Origin: DASRDB01 sp035652815
GTDB taxonomy: Bacteria > Chloroflexota > Ktedonobacteria > Ktedonobacterales > Ktedonobacteraceae
Assembly (NCBI GenBank): GCA_035652815.1
Contig: DASRDB010000006.1
Coordinates: forward strand, 186,001-250,000
DNA: 64,000 bases
Direction: 5' to 3'
The position numbers and the translations under genes are program-made. This document shows positions 53,286 to 61,467 of the stretch, in pieces. The notes beneath the pieces were generated by a model, which was not told where the DNA came from, ran no database searches, and worked only from the letters and a program-made list of their open reading frames with translations. How positions within the stretch are numbered: position 1 is the first letter of the stretch; each line of letters starts with the position of its first letter.

Positions 53286-53447
53286 CAGGCCGGACCGCGC
53301 TCTAACTGAACGAGCTTACAAACATTTTCGATTGTGGATCGGAAGGTTGCGGGTTCGAATCCCGTCGGGGGCGTTTTTATGCCCCCGTAGCTCAATGGTA
53401 GAGCATCTTTGTTTTAAATGCCCTTTCGACTTGCGCGTTCCGGCCTG
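53286..53447 (+). ncRNA. Y-RNA-like RNA 2 with circularly permuted tRNA-His mimic
   Basis: A 15-bp terminal helix (53286-53300 with 53433-53447, one C/U mismatch) closes the RNA. A 24-nt block after its 5' strand (53301-53324) matches RNA 1 (53137-53160) at 21 positions and includes CGAGCTTACAAAC. The tRNA parts then come in permuted order: anticodon arm TTCGA-TTGTGGA-TCGGA (GTG, His; 53327-53343), T arm with loop TTCGAAT (53349-53365), acceptor halves CGGGGGC and GCCCCCG joined by a GTTTTTAT loop (53366-53387), and D arm GCTC/GAGC (53390-53404). ACAAA/TTTGT (53318-53322, 53408-53412) brings the ends together. It cannot be an ordinary tRNA. Confidence 0.8.
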
Positions 53448-53480
53448 AATGCCATATAAAACTGCGAGGATGGTGCTTCA

Positions 53481-54938
53481 ATGACGCAGACACACGAGCA
53501 GGACGTGCGCGTCCAGATTCTCAATTCCTTCCTTACTACTCCGCACCGCAAACTGGAAGAGCTTGCTCTGCTGCATACCAGCGCCCTGGAGAGCGACCCG
53601 CTTTTCTATGGACATCTCGCGCCCTGGTACTTTGAAAAGGGCGAGGTGCGCGATCACAAGATACTCTTCGTTGCGCACCTGGCGACAAGCGATTTTTCTG
53701 AGTTCCGTGAGGCGGCCTGGGCGTTGCTCCAGCAGCTTGCGCCGTATGAGGTGGCGCGTGTGCTGGATCATGCGAAGCGCGTGGTGGGAAAGGCTCCGCG
53801 TTCGCTCAAGAGCGCCATCGCGCACTACCTGGAGACACGCGAGCAGAACCCCAGGCAGTTCGACGGAGCAGCCATGCGCGCTCGCAATGACCTGAAGCAC
53901 CTGTATGCCAGCCTGCGCTTGAAGCCGGGGCCACGCGCTCAGGCCATTCTCTTCGACGAGCAGCCGCCTGCTGATAGCCCATTGGCAGCGCTCAAGCAAC
54001 TGGCGAAGGCGGAGAGCGCCGAGGAGCAGGCGCGCATCATCCTGGACAACCGCATTCCCTATACGACGGCGGTTGGCGCGGTCCGGCATATGACGCCTGC
54101 GCTGCTGGTGGCACTGATTAACGCCATGTCGCCGCAGGAGGTCATCAACAACATGTCCGCGCTCAAGCGGCGCGGCGCGATGGACAATGCCGAGGTCAAG
54201 GCGCTGATCGAGTCTAAGCTGGAACAGGCGAAAGGCGATAAGCGTGTCTCTACCATGAAGGCGAAGAAGGCCGCAGAAGTCGCGCAGTTGGACGCGGAGA
54301 CCGAGCGCAAGCTTACCGAAGTGACCGACCAGCGTGTGGCCGACAAGGTGGAGATCCGGCGTTCGACTGCCCTTTTCGTAGATAAAAGCGGTTCGATGAC
54401 CCAGGCTATCGAAGTGGCGAAGCAGCTTGCCGCTCTGATTAGCGCTGTTACGACTGCCAATTTCTACGTGTATGCCTTCGACACGGCTGCCTTTGAAATT
54501 CAGGCATCGGTTCCGGCGGGGAAGCGTCCGGCGCTTAGCGACTGGGAGCAAGCTTTCAGGTTTGTGCGCGCCGACGGCGGCACCAGCATCGGATGTGCTT
54601 TGATTAAGCTTTTAAAAGACAATACTTATGTCGAGCAAATAGTCATTGTCACCGACGAAGGGGAAAATACGGCTCCTTACCTGCGTAATGCATGGAAAGA
54701 ATACACAAATATTATGAACATTGCTCCCACAATAATCATTGTGCAGGTGGGAGGTTCATATGATCGTTTTGCAATCGGATTACGGGAAAAAGGCATTGAA
54801 GTGATGCGTTACCAGTTTAAGGAGGATTACTACTCGTTGCCTAACATTTTAAATCTTCTGGTTATGTCAACGAAAAGCGAACTGGTGGACTTTATCATGC
54901 AGTACAATTTACCTACGCGCCTAAAGACAGCAACGTAG
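53481..54938 (+). CDS. rsr: TROVE/Ro60-like RNA-binding protein with VWA domain
   Basis: A 485-residue ortholog-like form of Ro60/Rsr. Residues 1-290 are helical repeats of TROVE type (YLETREQNPRQFDGAAMRAR, IPYTTAVGAVRHMTPALLVA, MSPQEVINNMSALKRRG). Residues 295-485 are a von Willebrand A domain with the metal motif STALFVDKSGSM and DGGTSIGCAL. Ro60 proteins bind misfolded RNAs through the central hole and Y RNAs on the outside, often guiding exonucleases. The two Y-RNA-like RNAs immediately upstream support this role. GAGGATGG precedes the ATG. Base composition drops sharply near 54590, so the last ~115 codons are AT-richer than the rest. Confidence 0.8.
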   Translation: MTQTHEQDVRVQILNSFLTTPHRKLEELALLHTSALESDPLFYGHLAPWYFEKGEVRDHKILFVAHLATSDFSEFREAAWALLQQLAPYEVARVLDHAKRVVGKAPRSLKSAIAHYLETREQNPRQFDGAAMRARNDLKHLYASLRLKPGPRAQAILFDEQPPADSPLAALKQLAKAESAEEQARIILDNRIPYTTAVGAVRHMTPALLVALINAMSPQEVINNMSALKRRGAMDNAEVKALIESKLEQAKGDKRVSTMKAKKAAEVAQLDAETERKLTEVTDQRVADKVEIRRSTALFVDKSGSMTQAIEVAKQLAALISAVTTANFYVYAFDTAAFEIQASVPAGKRPALSDWEQAFRFVRADGGTSIGCALIKLLKDNTYVEQIVIVTDEGENTAPYLRNAWKEYTNIMNIAPTIIIVQVGGSYDRFAIGLREKGIEVMRYQFKEDYYSLPNILNLLVMSTKSELVDFIMQYNLPTRLKTAT

Positions 54939-54974
54939 ACAACATTCAGAGGGAGTTCCTTTAAGAAGTCATAT

Positions 54975-56114
54975 CTAAAGGGACTCTCCACACAGTTTAC
55001 AGGCCAGGATATATTTACGGTCAAGGTAAACAGTCGCGCCACTATAGAGTACTCGTAGTACGGCACATGCTAGTAATCTACCATTATATTCTCTTTTAAA
55101 AATTCGGTCAGTTGGTTTAATGCTAGCTCTAGACTGCACATGTTGACTAATAAAATCTGAAAAACCACTGACAATTGCTTGGTTGCCACATAGACCAACA
55201 CTATATTTGCGCTTTAGTAGCCCGGTGCAACTGATCCAGCCATCGCCATCGAAGATACCGCGCCAGTAGGCTGCCAGGAATGCTTTGGGTATATATTCGC
55301 AAGGGCGCACCGTGAAAGTCTTGTTCTGTGATAAGCCAAGTTGATTTAAAGCTCTCACCAATTTGATAGAAAAGATCCTGATTGTAGCCTGGGAACAAAC
55401 TGTACCGTTGGAGGCAGTAACGTCTCTGAAACCAATGGGATACTGTGCATCTAATGAGGCTCTGAATTTATACAGATGTTCTGCATCGCCTATCTGTAGG
55501 TGAATTCCCACACTTTTAGATTGAATAAAACCGTCTGCTGTTAAGAAACCTAACCAGTATGCTTTATCTTCAGAATCAATATAATCGAAAAAACTTTCAT
55601 CTACAGTATAATGACGAAGTGCTTCCGCTGCGGTTCTGACTGTAATTCCTCGCTGTCTTAATATGTTTATACAGGTAGATCTAGAGTAGCCAAACAGCGA
55701 AGCAGCATCCTCTGCCGTAGCACCATTTCTGTAAGCTTCGACTATCGCATCTGCATGCTCGCGAGGAACGCTTCGAGCTTCTCCTGAATTTCTATGCGCA
55801 ATTCCTCTCCGACTTAGAATATTGAAACAAGTAACATTAGAGTAGCCAAATTGCGCTGCAGCCTCTTTTGCCGTGGCACCTTCAAGGTAGGCTGCCACTA
55901 TTGCATCCTCAACGTCTTTTGGAACTCGACGTGCTTGTGCTGATATTCGTCCTGCATCTGATGCACTTCGCTTTGTAATTCCTCGTCGTCGCAGTACATT
56001 TGCACATGTTAGCTTATAATAACCAAACAAAGCAGCGGCCTCTTCTTGAGTGGCTCCATTTAAATATGCCTCGATCATGGCGTCTTCATGTTCCTTCGGT
56101 ATCCTACGTGTCAT
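54975..56114 (-). CDS. LAGLIDADG homing endonuclease with three N-terminal HTH repeats
   Basis: A 379-residue protein. Residues 1-165 hold three ~50-residue repeats of one helix-turn-helix unit (EAYLNGATQEEAAALFGY, AAYLEGATAKEAAAQFGY, EAYRNGATAEDAASLFGY). Residues 180-375 form a two-motif LAGLIDADG nuclease (AYWLGFLTADGFI and AAYWRGIFDGDGWI), each with the catalytic acidic residue. It should cut one long DNA site and spread by repair. AAGGAG precedes the ATG. It is free-standing, not in an intron or intein, and converges on the 3' end of the TROVE gene 36 bp away. Its codons are AT-richer than the flanking operon, a sign of transfer. Confidence 0.85.
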   Translation of the reverse strand: MTRRIPKEHEDAMIEAYLNGATQEEAAALFGYYKLTCANVLRRRGITKRSASDAGRISAQARRVPKDVEDAIVAAYLEGATAKEAAAQFGYSNVTCFNILSRRGIAHRNSGEARSVPREHADAIVEAYRNGATAEDAASLFGYSRSTCINILRQRGITVRTAAEALRHYTVDESFFDYIDSEDKAYWLGFLTADGFIQSKSVGIHLQIGDAEHLYKFRASLDAQYPIGFRDVTASNGTVCSQATIRIFSIKLVRALNQLGLSQNKTFTVRPCEYIPKAFLAAYWRGIFDGDGWISCTGLLKRKYSVGLCGNQAIVSGFSDFISQHVQSRASIKPTDRIFKREYNGRLLACAVLRVLYSGATVYLDRKYILACKLCGESL

Positions 56115-56258
56115 GATAATAGCTCCTTATGTTGAAATAGCTCTGCATTGCATCTCAGCGATTAGAGTGTATCTAGTTGCTGAGATGCAAGTACAAAACC
56201 CTATCTTTTGGGTAGTCAGCGCAAACAGTTATTGTCCATCCGGTTCCTGGACGGAATG

Positions 56259-56831
56259 CTAACTACAATCCTCAAGCCATTTCTGACGTTCTGTTTCCCA
56301 CTGTTGCCGTTCTGCAAGTGAAGCAGGGAAAAGTTGTCCGCTCAGTTCTCCGAGCAGGCACCCTATGGAGTAATACCATGTGCTTTCTTCGTCGCAGAAC
56401 TCGAGCGACTCGCGGGCAAGTTCACGCAGCCGTTCGATCAGACTTTCATCGGTGATTCTAGTCTCCTTGGGAGATGCTTCGCAGAAGTAGTATTCGCGAC
56501 CAACTCTGTAGCCTCGCGCAGCTTCCTGGTTCTGGAAGGTGGCCAATGAAGTAGCATCTGGCCTTAGCTCCTCTGTTTGTGGCGATAGGATGCTGCCATG
56601 AAGCATGCCAATGTAAAACCCAATGCGAGGTAGGAGGTGATCATGTCGCCCATCAAAGTAGCTATTTGCCGTGTCCCACAAGAGGTTGTTGACAAGGTAG
56701 CTATCAGGTAAAGGACCTGTTTCTTGTCTTTCGCCATACATGCTTTGACAGAGACCCTGCTCATACTGATAGGCGAACTCGGCACTACAGATGTCGATGA
56801 GAGGGATAATACGGAGATGTCTGGTTGCCAT
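56259..56831 (-). CDS. Hypothetical protein in the inserted AT-rich segment
   Basis: About 190 residues from the ATG at 56831, chosen because AAAAGGAG lies just upstream; the frame extends further but without a ribosome site. Acidic, aromatic-rich and mostly helical by eye, with no signal peptide or membrane helix. No motif recognised. It shares the strand and composition of the homing endonuclease downstream, so it probably arrived with it. Confidence 0.65.
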   Translation of the reverse strand: MATRHLRIIPLIDICSAEFAYQYEQGLCQSMYGERQETGPLPDSYLVNNLLWDTANSYFDGRHDHLLPRIGFYIGMLHGSILSPQTEELRPDATSLATFQNQEAARGYRVGREYYFCEASPKETRITDESLIERLRELARESLEFCDEESTWYYSIGCLLGELSGQLFPASLAERQQWETERQKWLEDCS

Positions 56832-57166
56832 AAAGTAGTTCTCCTTTTCGCTTGACACCCGACTCCTATGTGCTTATCATGCATCACAGAGCGTCTAGAG
56901 GGATATACATACTAGCCAGTCTCTCCGTTGGTCCGCGTCTATCAAAGGCAGACCAACTCTCTACAATACGCATTCCAAAGCGCACTACCATTCTGTATTT
57001 TAAGGTATTTCTATGTATGAGGAGATCACTGTATGTATCTATGAGTAATTATAGCCAATGTTCGTGAATTTTTCAATACTATTGAGAAGATATGTGAATT
57101 TCCATGATAAATAAGTGTTTTGTTGACCATTATGATACAATGATCATAAACTAGGGGAACTGGCCT
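56832..57166. promoter_or_regulatory. AT-rich divergent intergenic region with an operator-like palindrome
   Basis: No gene. It separates the inserted minus-strand genes from the HTH-VWA-E1 operon. TATGAT at 57131-57136 and ATCATA at 57143-57148 form a 6-nt spaced dyad about 20 bp ahead of the HTH gene, a plausible operator for that protein. TTGACC at 57123-57128 might be a -35 box, but no good -10 box is correctly spaced. Confidence 0.4.
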
Positions 57167-57376
57167 ATGAACGAGAATGATGAGGTACTACTCTCTGTAG
57201 AGCAGGTAGCAAAAAGGCTCGGTGTACATAAAAGAACCGTCTTGAATTGGATACATTCCGGTGAACTGGTAGCTTTCGACCTGGGCAAGGGCTTCAAAGT
57301 GAGCAAGAGCGATCTTGAAGACTTCATGAGACGCAGGCGTACAGATCAGCGAGGCCGCAGCGATGGGGATGAATAA
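57167..57376 (+). CDS. Excisionase-family (MerR-like) helix-turn-helix protein
   Basis: A 69-residue DNA-binding protein. LLSVEQVAKRLGVHKRTVLN is the helix-turn-helix, followed by the wing HSGELVAFDLGKGFKVSKSD, which is the standard excisionase/MerR-like pattern; the tail is basic. AGGGGAA precedes the ATG. It is the first gene of the operon that continues with the VWA, E2-like and E1-like genes, so it probably regulates them, perhaps through the dyad at 57131. Confidence 0.85.
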   Translation: MNENDEVLLSVEQVAKRLGVHKRTVLNWIHSGELVAFDLGKGFKVSKSDLEDFMRRRRTDQRGRSDGDE

Positions 57377-57433
57377 CATAATCTTGAATTACGAACTGCC
57401 CAGGCGGCCAGCACAACCTGTAGGAGTGCCACA

Positions 57434-58216
57434 ATGAAGAAGAGGGACTTGATTAACCAGGTTGACCTTGCTTTTGTTGTGGACACGACTGGCAGCATGG
57501 GGCATTTGATCACGGCGGCGCAGAATCAGATGGTTTCTATGCTGGAAGGGCTGAGCCAGGCGGCGGAGATAGACTTGCGGTTGGGGGTGGTCGAGTATCG
57601 CGACCATCCCCCGCAGGATAAAATGGTTTACAAGGTATATGCGTTTGCGCGAGATTTGCAGCATGCGCAGAAAAATATACGTGGCCTTGCCGCAGATGGT
57701 GGCGGTGACATGCCGGAAGCGGTTTTTGATGGCATTGTCGCCGCCATCAACGAGTTGGAGTGGCGACGGCATGCGCGGCGTTTGCTGGTGCTGGTTGGGG
57801 ATGCGCCGCCGCATGGAGTTGGCGCGCAAGGAGATCACTTTGGGAATGGCTGCCCCTGTGGAGAGACGATTGAGAGCGTAACGCGCCGCGCTGAGGAAAA
57901 GTGCATTACGATTCACGCGCTTGGTTTAACAAAGGATGTACAGGAGTCATTTGAGCAGATTAGCGCGATGACCGGAGGGCAGTTCTTTCCCTCGCAGCAG
58001 GCTCAGAAGGCTATCGAGCATCTGGCGACGCTGCTGAAAAGCGAGTTCAGCGACCTGGAACTGGACCGGGCTGTACTGAAAGCATGGCAGGAGCAGCCGG
58101 ATATAACGATAGATGAACTTGTAGAACTGACGCAGCGCAATCGACACGCCGTTTCAAATGCGATGGTGCGCTTGCTGTCGCGTGAATTGATAGAGGTACC
58201 GGTTACACCAGCATGA
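57434..58216 (+). CDS. VWA-domain protein with C-terminal winged helix
   Basis: A 260-residue protein. Residues 8-190 form a von Willebrand A domain with an intact metal site: FVVDTTGSMGHLI (DxTxS), DGGGDMPEAVFDG and LVGDAPPHG. The last 50 residues (ITIDELVELTQRNRHAVSNA) look like a winged helix. VWA domains assemble complexes by metal-dependent contacts. TAGGAG precedes the ATG. The stop overlaps the next start as ATGA, so translation is coupled. A partner VWA occurs in the TROVE protein of the same locus. Confidence 0.88.
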   Translation: MKKRDLINQVDLAFVVDTTGSMGHLITAAQNQMVSMLEGLSQAAEIDLRLGVVEYRDHPPQDKMVYKVYAFARDLQHAQKNIRGLAADGGGDMPEAVFDGIVAAINELEWRRHARRLLVLVGDAPPHGVGAQGDHFGNGCPCGETIESVTRRAEEKCITIHALGLTKDVQESFEQISAMTGGQFFPSQQAQKAIEHLATLLKSEFSDLELDRAVLKAWQEQPDITIDELVELTQRNRHAVSNAMVRLLSRELIEVPVTPA

Positions 58217-59202
58217 GCAAGAAAGAACGGCGCTCAAAACCTGATGTCCACGCGCTGGTACGCAAGCTGAGCGAGCAGGGGAAGCAACTGCTCGACCGGG
58301 AGATCATTGCGCCGCTTTTGCCTGGCGGCAAGATTCGCATACGCTTGAACGGCATGGTGTATGAATTTAAGCTGCGGGGTAAGTTTAGTGGGTGGGGTCG
58401 CTTTCGTCCCGTGAACGAGCGCGAGGTAGAGTTGCTGGGTGAGGCTCTGCCCTGGGAGCGCGGGACGTACCTGGAACAATTTCCGGCGCTGCGCGTGATC
58501 CTGCTGTGGCCGGATATGAGTTCGCGTGTGCCGGGCGCGTGGTGGGCTATTCCTTTTAATGAGAGTGATGCGAAGCAGCGGTTTGGTCTGGGAGCCAGGC
58601 CACTGCCTGTCTTTCTGTGTGACCCAACCAATGGCGCGGAACGCTTCGAGCGTGTGATTACGCGGGTTGATGGACGAACGCTCTGGTTCGAGGGGCCGGA
58701 TACGCTGGCTGACGCGACACATGCTGAATGGCTGCGCGACATGGCGGCGAATATCGAGTCGTTGGAGCGTTTCTTGCCAGGGTTGGCGGGTTCCGAACGG
58801 CTGGCGCTGATTTACTGGCAACTGCGACAGGTAGAACTGGCAAATCAAGGGCGCGGAAATGAGCAGGAGATAGCCGCGCTTGAAGGAAACCGCGAACAGC
58901 AGCGGCAATGGCTGCAACAGGAGGCGCGGCGCACACCGTTGGAACGCGCCCTGAGACGCGCATTAGCGAAGGCGGACGCGGCATTGCACAGCTTCAGCGA
59001 AGTGCCTGCAACAGAGAATACGCCGAGCTACCTGGTTGTCGAGTGGAGCGAACGCGGGCAGAACTCCCGCTATCGCTCGATGCTTGATCCTGGTCTGACA
59101 GTGGTATCGAGTGGCATCTGCCTGAGCGGGCGCGACCGTGATTTCGACCTGACCAGCCTGGTAAGTGTGATGAGCGATTCGCCCTGGCGGGCGGAGGAAT
59201 AA
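58213..59202 (+). CDS. Hypothetical protein with a possible E2-like C-terminal signature
   Basis: A 329-residue protein without an assigned family. The middle (about 160-265) is a charged helical region. Near the C-terminus, LTVVSSGICLSGRDRDFDL followed by TSLVSVMSD resembles the active-site segment of ubiquitin-conjugating E2 enzymes, where GxICL is followed by a helix with repeated Leu-Ser; the Cys would be catalytic. The usual HPN motif ahead of it is not evident, so this is suggestive only. The gene overlaps the VWA gene by 4 bp and its stop TAA directly precedes the ATG of the E1-like gene, the normal arrangement for a functional cassette. Confidence 0.5.
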   Translation: MSKKERRSKPDVHALVRKLSEQGKQLLDREIIAPLLPGGKIRIRLNGMVYEFKLRGKFSGWGRFRPVNEREVELLGEALPWERGTYLEQFPALRVILLWPDMSSRVPGAWWAIPFNESDAKQRFGLGARPLPVFLCDPTNGAERFERVITRVDGRTLWFEGPDTLADATHAEWLRDMAANIESLERFLPGLAGSERLALIYWQLRQVELANQGRGNEQEIAALEGNREQQRQWLQQEARRTPLERALRRALAKADAALHSFSEVPATENTPSYLVVEWSERGQNSRYRSMLDPGLTVVSSGICLSGRDRDFDLTSLVSVMSDSPWRAEE

Positions 59203-59856
59203 ATGATCAATCCTGATAGCCCCTTTTTTCATGAGGAGCGGCATGCCTCGCTGGCGGCCTTCTCGCAGCAGTTACTTACCATTTGCGGCGCGGGTACGCT
59301 TGGAGGAAATCTAGCGGAGGCGCTGGCGCGTATGGGCTTTGCTCGTTTGCGGCTGATCGATAAGGACCGCGTGGAGATGCGCAATCTTTCGACGCAGCCA
59401 TTTAGCCGAGCCGAGGTGGGCGCACCGAAAGCAAGGACTTTGGCGAATACACTCTACCGGGCTGTGCAGGCGAAGGTAGAGCCGCAGGTGGTTGAACTGA
59501 ATACCTCAAACGTGGCGAATCTTTTGAAAGGGAGCGCATTGATAGTTGATGCGTTTGATAATCGAGCGGGGCGGACGGCGGTCAGCGAGACGGCTCGTGC
59601 GCTCTCTTTACCCTGCCTGCATATCGGTTTCAGCCCGGATGGCTTGTATGGCAATGGGCAATGGGAGCCGCATTACCAGATTCCGCAAGAGATTCCAGGA
59701 GATCCTTGTAATTATCCGCTTACTCGTCCCTTTTCTTTGATGCTGGTTGCGCTGGCAGCACGTGCCATCACCGATTTTTTTCGCACAGGTACGCCCTCTA
59801 GCTTTGAACTGACATGGAAAGATTTGAAGATACGTTACGGGGATACAGGCACTTGA
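59203..59856 (+). CDS. ThiF/MoeB/E1-like adenylating enzyme
   Basis: A 217-residue minimal E1-like protein. ICGAGTLGGNLAEALARMGF is the ATP-binding loop, RLRLIDKDRVEMRNLSTQPF carries the acid and the RNL/Q motif, and VDAFDNRAGR is the D-DN motif. PCNYPLTRPF near residue 170 places a cysteine where MoeB-type enzymes have their conserved cysteine. The CxxC zinc pairs of ThiF/MoeB are absent. It should adenylate the C-terminus of a small beta-grasp protein; the 72-residue protein at 52898 is the natural candidate. GGAGGAA lies in the end of the previous gene. It ends the operon. Confidence 0.88.
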   Translation: MINPDSPFFHEERHASLAAFSQQLLTICGAGTLGGNLAEALARMGFARLRLIDKDRVEMRNLSTQPFSRAEVGAPKARTLANTLYRAVQAKVEPQVVELNTSNVANLLKGSALIVDAFDNRAGRTAVSETARALSLPCLHIGFSPDGLYGNGQWEPHYQIPQEIPGDPCNYPLTRPFSLMLVALAARAITDFFRTGTPSSFELTWKDLKIRYGDTGT

Positions 59857-59917
59857 TGTGCCTTTGATAGCGTTGCGATTGTGAACTTTGATAAAAGACC
59901 GGGTGATTCTCGCCCCA

Positions 59918-60003
59918 TGTCATGCTGAGCGAAGCGAAGCATCTGTGTGACGAGTTGATGCGCGCGTCAAGTCCGGAGATGCTTCGCTTCGCTCAGCATG
60001 ACA
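59918..60003. repeat. 27-bp perfect inverted repeat, GAGCGAAGCGAAG family
   Basis: Arms 59918-59944 and 59977-60003 are exact complements (left arm begins TGTCATGCTGAGCGAAGCGA). Related half-copies occur at about 61112-61156 and 34470-34515. It lies between convergent genes and may also stop transcription. Confidence 0.85.
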
Positions 60004-60056
60004 TCTTTGATATCACTTCTTTCATCATCAAAGTTCATCAGCGCGCTTCTATAAAA

Positions 60057-61037
60057 CTATTGCTTCTGTTGATTATGCACCACCAGCAGCGGCAATTTCG
60101 TTGCTCCGAGGATGCTTTCGGTGACGCTGCCCATGCGCATGCGTTGTAGACCGCCGCGTCCGTGTGTGGTAATGGCCATGAGATTGCATGTGCCTGTTAA
60201 GCGTTTGCCTGTAGCCTCTTCGCCGGTTTCGGCGCAGTGGATAAGCGTTTCAGCTACATTTTTGCCTGTTGCAAGCGAGGTTTCGAGGTGCAGGTTCAGG
60301 CTTTGCGCGAGGCCGGAATAGCGTTTCACTACATCGCGCAGGTAGCTTTTGGCTTCGTCCAGCGCTTCGACCTGCGACTCGTTGAGCTTACCTGTTGTTG
60401 ATACAGGAACAACGTGGGTGAGCAAGAGCATTCCCTGGGCTGGGGCTGCAAGAGCGGCAATCAGTTTAGCTGCAGGTTCAATGGCTGCTTCGGCGAAGTC
60501 CGAGCCATCCAGGGCAACCTGCGCAATGAGCGAACGCAGGGGGCGCAGGCGGTCAGGGAAAGGATTGGTAGGTGTGATGCCGCCTTCGTGCAGCACCAGG
60601 ACAGGTATTGTGCTGCTCCTTGAAACCTTTTGAGCAGTGCTGCCAACAGCCCAGCGCTTGAAGCCGGTATTGCCATGACTGCACAGGATGATGAGATCCG
60701 CATGTTCCTCTCTCGCGACGTCCTGGATGATGGTGGCCGCCGCACCGATCAGCGCCCTGGTTTTGGTAGGAATGCCTTTCAGCACTTCTGAGCGAGATAT
60801 CGTGGCGAGATAGCTTTCGGCCTCTGCCTGCTCGGCATCCAGGACATCTTCTCCAATCTCGGGAAGCTGGATCACCTGCGCGCCATACATATAGGTACTG
60901 TATTCCGAGGGAATACCTATCGCTTGCAGCAACACAAGCGTGGCCTGGGAAGCGCGGGCAGCGCGAGCGGCCACCTCTAAAGCGCATTGAGCGCGTGACG
61001 AGCCATCGAGTGGGACAAGTATTCGTTTATACATCAT
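60057..61037 (-). CDS. Tandem universal stress protein (two UspA domains)
   Basis: About 326 residues from the ATG at 61037, which follows AAGGAG; an ATG one codon later is equivalent. Domain 1 (about 1-150) starts YKRILVPLDGSSRAQCALEV and ends with the ATP-binding LCSHGNTGFKRWAVGSTAQK. Domain 2 (about 165-326) starts IAQVALDGSDFAEAAIEPAA and ends with THGRGGLQRMRMGSVTESIL. Both keep the G-2x-G-9x-G(S/T) ATP motif, so both should bind ATP. These proteins help cells survive starvation, oxidative and other stresses. It has no operon partner. Confidence 0.93.
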   Translation of the reverse strand: MMYKRILVPLDGSSRAQCALEVAARAARASQATLVLLQAIGIPSEYSTYMYGAQVIQLPEIGEDVLDAEQAEAESYLATISRSEVLKGIPTKTRALIGAAATIIQDVAREEHADLIILCSHGNTGFKRWAVGSTAQKVSRSSTIPVLVLHEGGITPTNPFPDRLRPLRSLIAQVALDGSDFAEAAIEPAAKLIAALAAPAQGMLLLTHVVPVSTTGKLNESQVEALDEAKSYLRDVVKRYSGLAQSLNLHLETSLATGKNVAETLIHCAETGEEATGKRLTGTCNLMAITTHGRGGLQRMRMGSVTESILGATKLPLLVVHNQQKQ

Positions 61038-61467
61038 CTTTTCTCCTTCCAAAGGCATCTCATACTCCTGTCACGGCAATGCCATTACCAACCTGCCTGC
61101 CGAGCCGAAGCGCGTGCCACGACCGGAGATCCTTCGCTGCGCTCAGGATGACAGGTGGGAGCGCCTTTGTCATTGCATAGCATAAAACTGGGAACTCACA
61201 AACTGGTCACAGGCGAGTTGTGCCATATCAAAAGAGGGTCACAACGAAAGGCCCTGACTGTTTAGAAATGTCCAGATTGATAGCATTCTCATAAAGAACT
61301 TGTTCCTGTTATCTGCTTGTGATTTTCTCTGCCTGTGCTGTGATGTGGTTGTGATAAACAGGGCTTATGCTTCCCGTAAGCATTTCTACTGACCAGGTTG
61401 GTTCATAGGCGTAGCGCATTTTTCATAGCTGGAAAGGCGCTTTCAATCATCCTGATAGGAGGTTAAG
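61038..61467. other. Gene-free intergenic region
   Basis: Divergent spacer between the stress protein and the ferredoxin-flavoprotein. It holds a half-copy of the GAGCGAAGCGAAG repeat (about 61112-61156, GGAGATCCTTCGCTGCGCTC). I see no other RNA, repeat or clear promoter. Confidence 0.5.

Noticed and set aside
53158..53405. Ordinary tRNA genes (Leu-CAA and His-GTG)
   Set aside because: Neither has a normal acceptor stem or room for a CCA end. The His parts are in permuted order and both are enclosed by long closing helices, so Y-RNA-like RNAs explain them better.
53478..54551. 357-codon frame antisense to the TROVE gene
   Set aside because: Arg/Leu-rich shadow with no motif that stops where the composition of the TROVE gene changes.
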